This document shows, one piece after another, positions 60,848-64,000 of a stretch of DNA of 64,000 nt (positions within the stretch are counted from its first letter, which is position 1; every line of letters starts with the position of its first letter). The translations under genes were made by a program, and so were the position numbers. Source of the stretch: Lingula anatina. Lineage: Eukaryota > Brachiopoda > Lingulata > Lingulida > Lingulidae. Location of the stretch: contig NW_019776106.1 of assembly GCF_001039355.2 (NCBI RefSeq), positions 6,642 to 70,641 on the forward strand. The letters run 5' to 3'. A model generated the notes under the pieces. The model worked only from the letters and a program-made list of their open reading frames with translations, did not search any database and had not been told where the DNA came from.

Positions 60848-62173
60848 TTATTATTATTTTTTTTTTTGCAAAATGTTTTAATTTTTGTACAATTCAAAAG
60901 TAATCTTTTTAATTTGACAATTTACGAAATAAAAGCTGTGTCACAAGTTGCCAACAAAAGGGTGCAAAAGGCATCCTACAATTTCAGAATTATCATTGTC
61001 GCAACTCTATTTAATCGTAACTATTGGCATAGCCATTTAAACTTCAAACGTGTTAGCGTGAAACGAGTGATATGGAGGTCCCATATGATACAGCTCCTTC
61101 CATACGATACTATTCCTGACATTTCCGGTGTATAAAAACACTCTTTAATGTTATTCATTAGAGCTGTGTACATGTACATTAGGTTTTTCTCCTTGCATGA
61201 CAAAGAAAATAATGTTGTCGGTTAAACGCGGTATTCAGTAGGATAATTTAGTGCGCATTACTGCATTTTACAAAAACGTGGGATGTGAGCATAAGGATAC
61301 CACTCAATATTAACAGAATACTTCGCAAGGTGCTCCATAGAAATACAAATGCTGTGTAAAACTACATCAGCAAGTTCCTTTAATTTCAAATTAATAGAGT
61401 TACGTAATTTATCTTAGTGTTAAGATCAGGAAGAACCGCACAACAAACAAGTAAGGCTAAAAATATATATAGATGTAAATAAGTATAATTGTATGATATT
61501 TAATATCGTAAATTTAATGTTAAAACTAAGCCCGACTTTATTCTAAGTTTAAGTGGTAACTATTTTTAATATAACCATCCAGCATGCATATTTAATACAC
61601 AACTAACATACATGCACTACATTGTAACACCGTGATGTATCGTTTTATATTGTGAAAGAGAAGAAACATAACCATTAACGTATTTTTGTTTCTCTAGGTC
61701 TTTCTTTGTTTATTTATAGTTGGGCCAACTTATTCATTTATTGTGAATTTGCTTAACAAAAAAAAAATGATTTTTTTTACCCATGGTCCCCTAATTCGTG
61801 GTTCCGTGTCCCCCCTCCTACAGCAAAATTCCCACTTCTACACATAACTGATAGTAAAACATTTCTTTTCAGTCGGGAATTGGTCAAATATCATAGCATT
61901 GGTTTTCAGCCGAGATAATGCGATCACAAATTCAGTAAAAACAATTTAATAATTTACTTAAATGATAACATTTAATATTTAAAAAAAAGTAAGACTTGTC
62001 ATTTTTATCTTCATTTTTTTCAGCCTGGAGAACACTCTTCTCGTGCTCTAAATTCACGTTATTTGATAAGCTATAAAATGCCTGTAGTAAATCAGAATAA
62101 ATGAGTCTATTGAAATCATCCTTAAATAATGTATATTTGACAAGTTAATTTATATATACCTTTTTCACCCCAG
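60116..62173. other. Intergenic region upstream of the secreted-protein gene
   Basis: AT-rich sequence with a (TTTA)n tract at 60808-60850. The first exon and promoter of the gene at 62174 should lie here, but I could not place them. The 115-codon ORF at 60788 begins in the simple repeat and is not supported. Confidence 0.5.
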
Positions 62174-63457
62174 ATGTGCCGCGTTTTGGATATTGCTTGT
62201 GCAAGTACCACTGACCACATCGAGGCAAGTTCCCAGAGCACTGCCTCACTACGACTATACGCTAACATACATCATGGACGGGGCTCCAGCAGTGGTTATA
62301 GACAACAGCAGTAGCATTGCCGAACATCACCAGCTGGCTGGGCGCTCCATGGCCGAAGCCATTGCTGAGGGAAAGAGGGCCACTCTATGGTTGAAGGTGT
62401 ATTAATAAGCAATGTTTACACAATTGATGTTGCAAGATATTATAATAAAACGTTATCGTCAGGTTAATAAACCAACTAATTCAAAGCTTTGCTGCAAGAG
62501 TGACAAAATGTAACACGACAGAGATCGTGCGATCCCTCGCTAGATCCCCATAGACAGAGGGTTTTATTCAATTTTTTTGTATTATTTTTAAGGCTTTTTT
62601 TGCGAAAATAGAGCTTTTTACATAAACCAAATGAGCAGCTGTCATAATACCTTGTTATTTTATATCTACCTTCAAAGATAATTTCACACCAGTCTATTGT
62701 AAAGAAACGTTGTGTTAATTGTAGGAAAAATATGGCATTGACTTCACAGACGTGGAGGATGAGGTTTACCTCGACGGTTCGAAAGCGGTCACGAGAAATA
62801 ACCTGACATTCAAAGCGTTTGCACTGGACCCTCGAGCGCGTTATCGTCTCGTGACTGCCAGCAATGGATATAGTGCGCAGTATTTCAATATACCACTCAC
62901 GGATGCAGGTAAAGTTCTAGTTAGAATGAGCTATTACTTATCGGATTTTCCAGCTCAAGTGAGACAAATCGTTGTACGGCTGAATATTCTTTATTTCTTT
63001 TCAAAGTCCCTGAAAAGTATTCTATTAAAATCCCATATCACGACCTTTTGGCTTCCGGATATTTCACACTATAGTTATCTTGCTTTCAGGTTGGACATTA
63101 ATAACAGATGAGGAATATCAGGCGAATGGTTCTTATACAGGCGTTATTCCTAAAAATTCCTACATTCTGTACTCCGACTACGTAATCCCCGTGTGTCCAT
63201 ACTGCCGCACCAGAGAAGGTTTTTTGCACTTTCCCTGTGGGAATATCTTCGGCACCACAACACCGTTGGTTATTCATTATGAAACCAAAAGTTTCCTTGC
63301 CTTGGGGAATCCTATCATTATCGACTTTCTGGTTAGAGAGAGGACCTGGGGTGAGGGGGAAGCCAGCGCCGTGGGGTGGTTCTCCGGGACAAATAATAAG
63401 ATCATGGAAAGGACAGTCCTCACTTTTCCAGGAACTTTTACAGAGAACACAACCTGA
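62174..63457 (+). CDS. Secreted protein of unknown family (5' end missing)
   Basis: Three exons are resolved: 62174-62396, 62725-62908 and 63090-63457, in phase and with clear junctions, ending TGA at 63455-63457. The first listed exon enters in phase 2 (one base completes a codon) and reads CAAFWILLVQVP, the core of a signal peptide, so a short upstream exon carrying the start codon is missing. The mature part, about 240 residues, contains YTLTYIMDGAPAVVIDN, EKYGIDFTDVEDEVYLDG, a cysteine pair in VCPYCRTREGF plus FPCGN, and a C-terminal FSGTNNKIMERTVLTFPGTF. It resembles no family I can name. Codon usage is less AT-rich than its surroundings, supporting a real gene. A broken partial copy lies at 59730-60115. 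Confidence 0.7.
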
Positions 63458-63566
63458 ACTGCAGCTTTTGTTGGAGGTTCAGTATTGGATTTTCTCAAAT
63501 TTTTTGTAGAAAACCAATTATGTGACATTAAAATGTAAATTGTGATTCATCCAGTTGTGATGTTTA

Positions 63567-63713
63567 AAGGTAAAATTATTCACTCTAGTACTAAACACTG
63601 ACGTAGAGATTCCGACGTTTCGTCCTCATCCCAATGAAGATGTCCTTGGGATGAGGACGAAACGTTGTAATCTCTACGTCAATGTCTAGTGTTATAGTTA
63701 ATAATTTTACCTT
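63567..63713. mobile_element. Fold-back hairpin with hammerhead-like core
   Basis: Arms of 67 nt (63567-63633 and 63647-63713) are inverted copies with about eight mismatches around a 13-nt loop. Each arm runs from 'aaggtaaaattatt' to 'cgtttcgtcctcatccca'. Across the loop and right arm, tgaaga, a gtcc/ggac stem, gaaac, an acgt/acgt stem and a final gtc lie in the order of a hammerhead ribozyme core, but the stem I partner is absent. The gene's 3' end lies 110 bp upstream. Confidence 0.6.
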
Positions 63714-64000
63714 CAATTCTGTGACATAAACATCAATTATACATTACTGTATTTGTACCAGGAGTTTAGCTTTTAAGACAAGAACATGTTTTGACACATC
63801 AAAATTCTGTTAGTTGAACCTGTCACACGTAGCACATCTCAATACACAACNCAGTGTTAGAGTTAATAATTTTACCTTCAATTCTGTGACATAAACATCA
63901 ATTATACATTACTGTATTTGTACCAGGAGTTTAGCTTTTAAGACAAGAACATGTTTTGACACATCAAAATTCTGTTAGTTGAACCTGTCACACGTAGCAC
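63689..64000. other. Duplicated block around an N: probable unmerged contig overlap
   Basis: The sequence at about 63689-63835 ('gtgttatagttaataatttt' through 'cacacgtagcac') reappears at 63854-64000 with a single change, directly after one N at 63851. The block is the gene's 3' flank. The near identity and the N suggest an assembly artefact rather than a biological tandem repeat. Confidence 0.75.

Noticed and set aside
60788-61135. 115-codon ORF starting in a (TTTA)n tract
   Set aside because: Begins with poly-Leu/Tyr/Phe from the simple repeat and shows no conserved domain or splice context.
63237-63528. Overlapping + and - strand ORFs in the last exon
   Set aside because: Other frames of the exon at 63090-63457, whose frame is fixed by two upstream junctions.

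Overview
The window is animal nuclear DNA: AT-rich, with short exons split by GT-AG introns, AATAAA poly(A) signals, many microsatellites and small terminal-inverted-repeat elements. The recognisable genes (PPIL2, a phosphatidylinositol transfer protein, moonraker/KIAA0753, a CCDC74-family protein, a ninjurin) are ancient metazoan genes. The architecture fits a non-vertebrate, probably marine, animal, but the phylum cannot be settled from the sequence alone.

Left third (about 0.8-21.5 kb): a head-to-tail array of three paralogous units of roughly 6.7-7 kb. Each unit has a six-exon GNAT-fold acetyltransferase gene on the + strand facing a single-exon JmjC-type oxygenase gene on the - strand. 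All three GNAT copies read open through the catalytic core; the third has an early stop in its last exon. Only the third JmjC copy is intact (398 codons, signal peptide, HxD...H site, EF-hand, C-terminal HEEL). The first two JmjC copies are pseudogenes that share a truncation and a stop codon. The units also carry small transposons whose empty sites can be read in sister units.

Middle (22.3-51 kb): PPIL2 (+, 20 exons), a class I PITP (-, nine coding exons resolved), an unrecognised single-pass membrane protein (+), and moonraker (-, 17 coding exons). Neighbouring pairs alternate between convergent and head-to-head. PITP and the membrane protein gene share a gap of about 450 bp between start codons. 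Moonraker and CCDC74 also appear head-to-head.

Right part (52.4-64 kb): CCDC74-like gene (+, with a candidate alternative last exon), a three-exon ninjurin (-), a decayed copy of a terminal exon, and the parent secreted-protein gene of unknown family (+). The window ends in a fold-back hairpin and an apparent unmerged contig overlap around an N.

The most unusual signal is a recurring micro-insertion. In the first JmjC pseudogene six separate TA dinucleotides have become TA-G(G)CC(C)-TA, judged against its two paralogs. The 8-mer TAGGCCTA is found at 12 places in the window by eye, once inside a splice donor of the ninjurin gene. Exon coordinates, residue numbers and identities were worked out by hand from the sequence; no database search was run.
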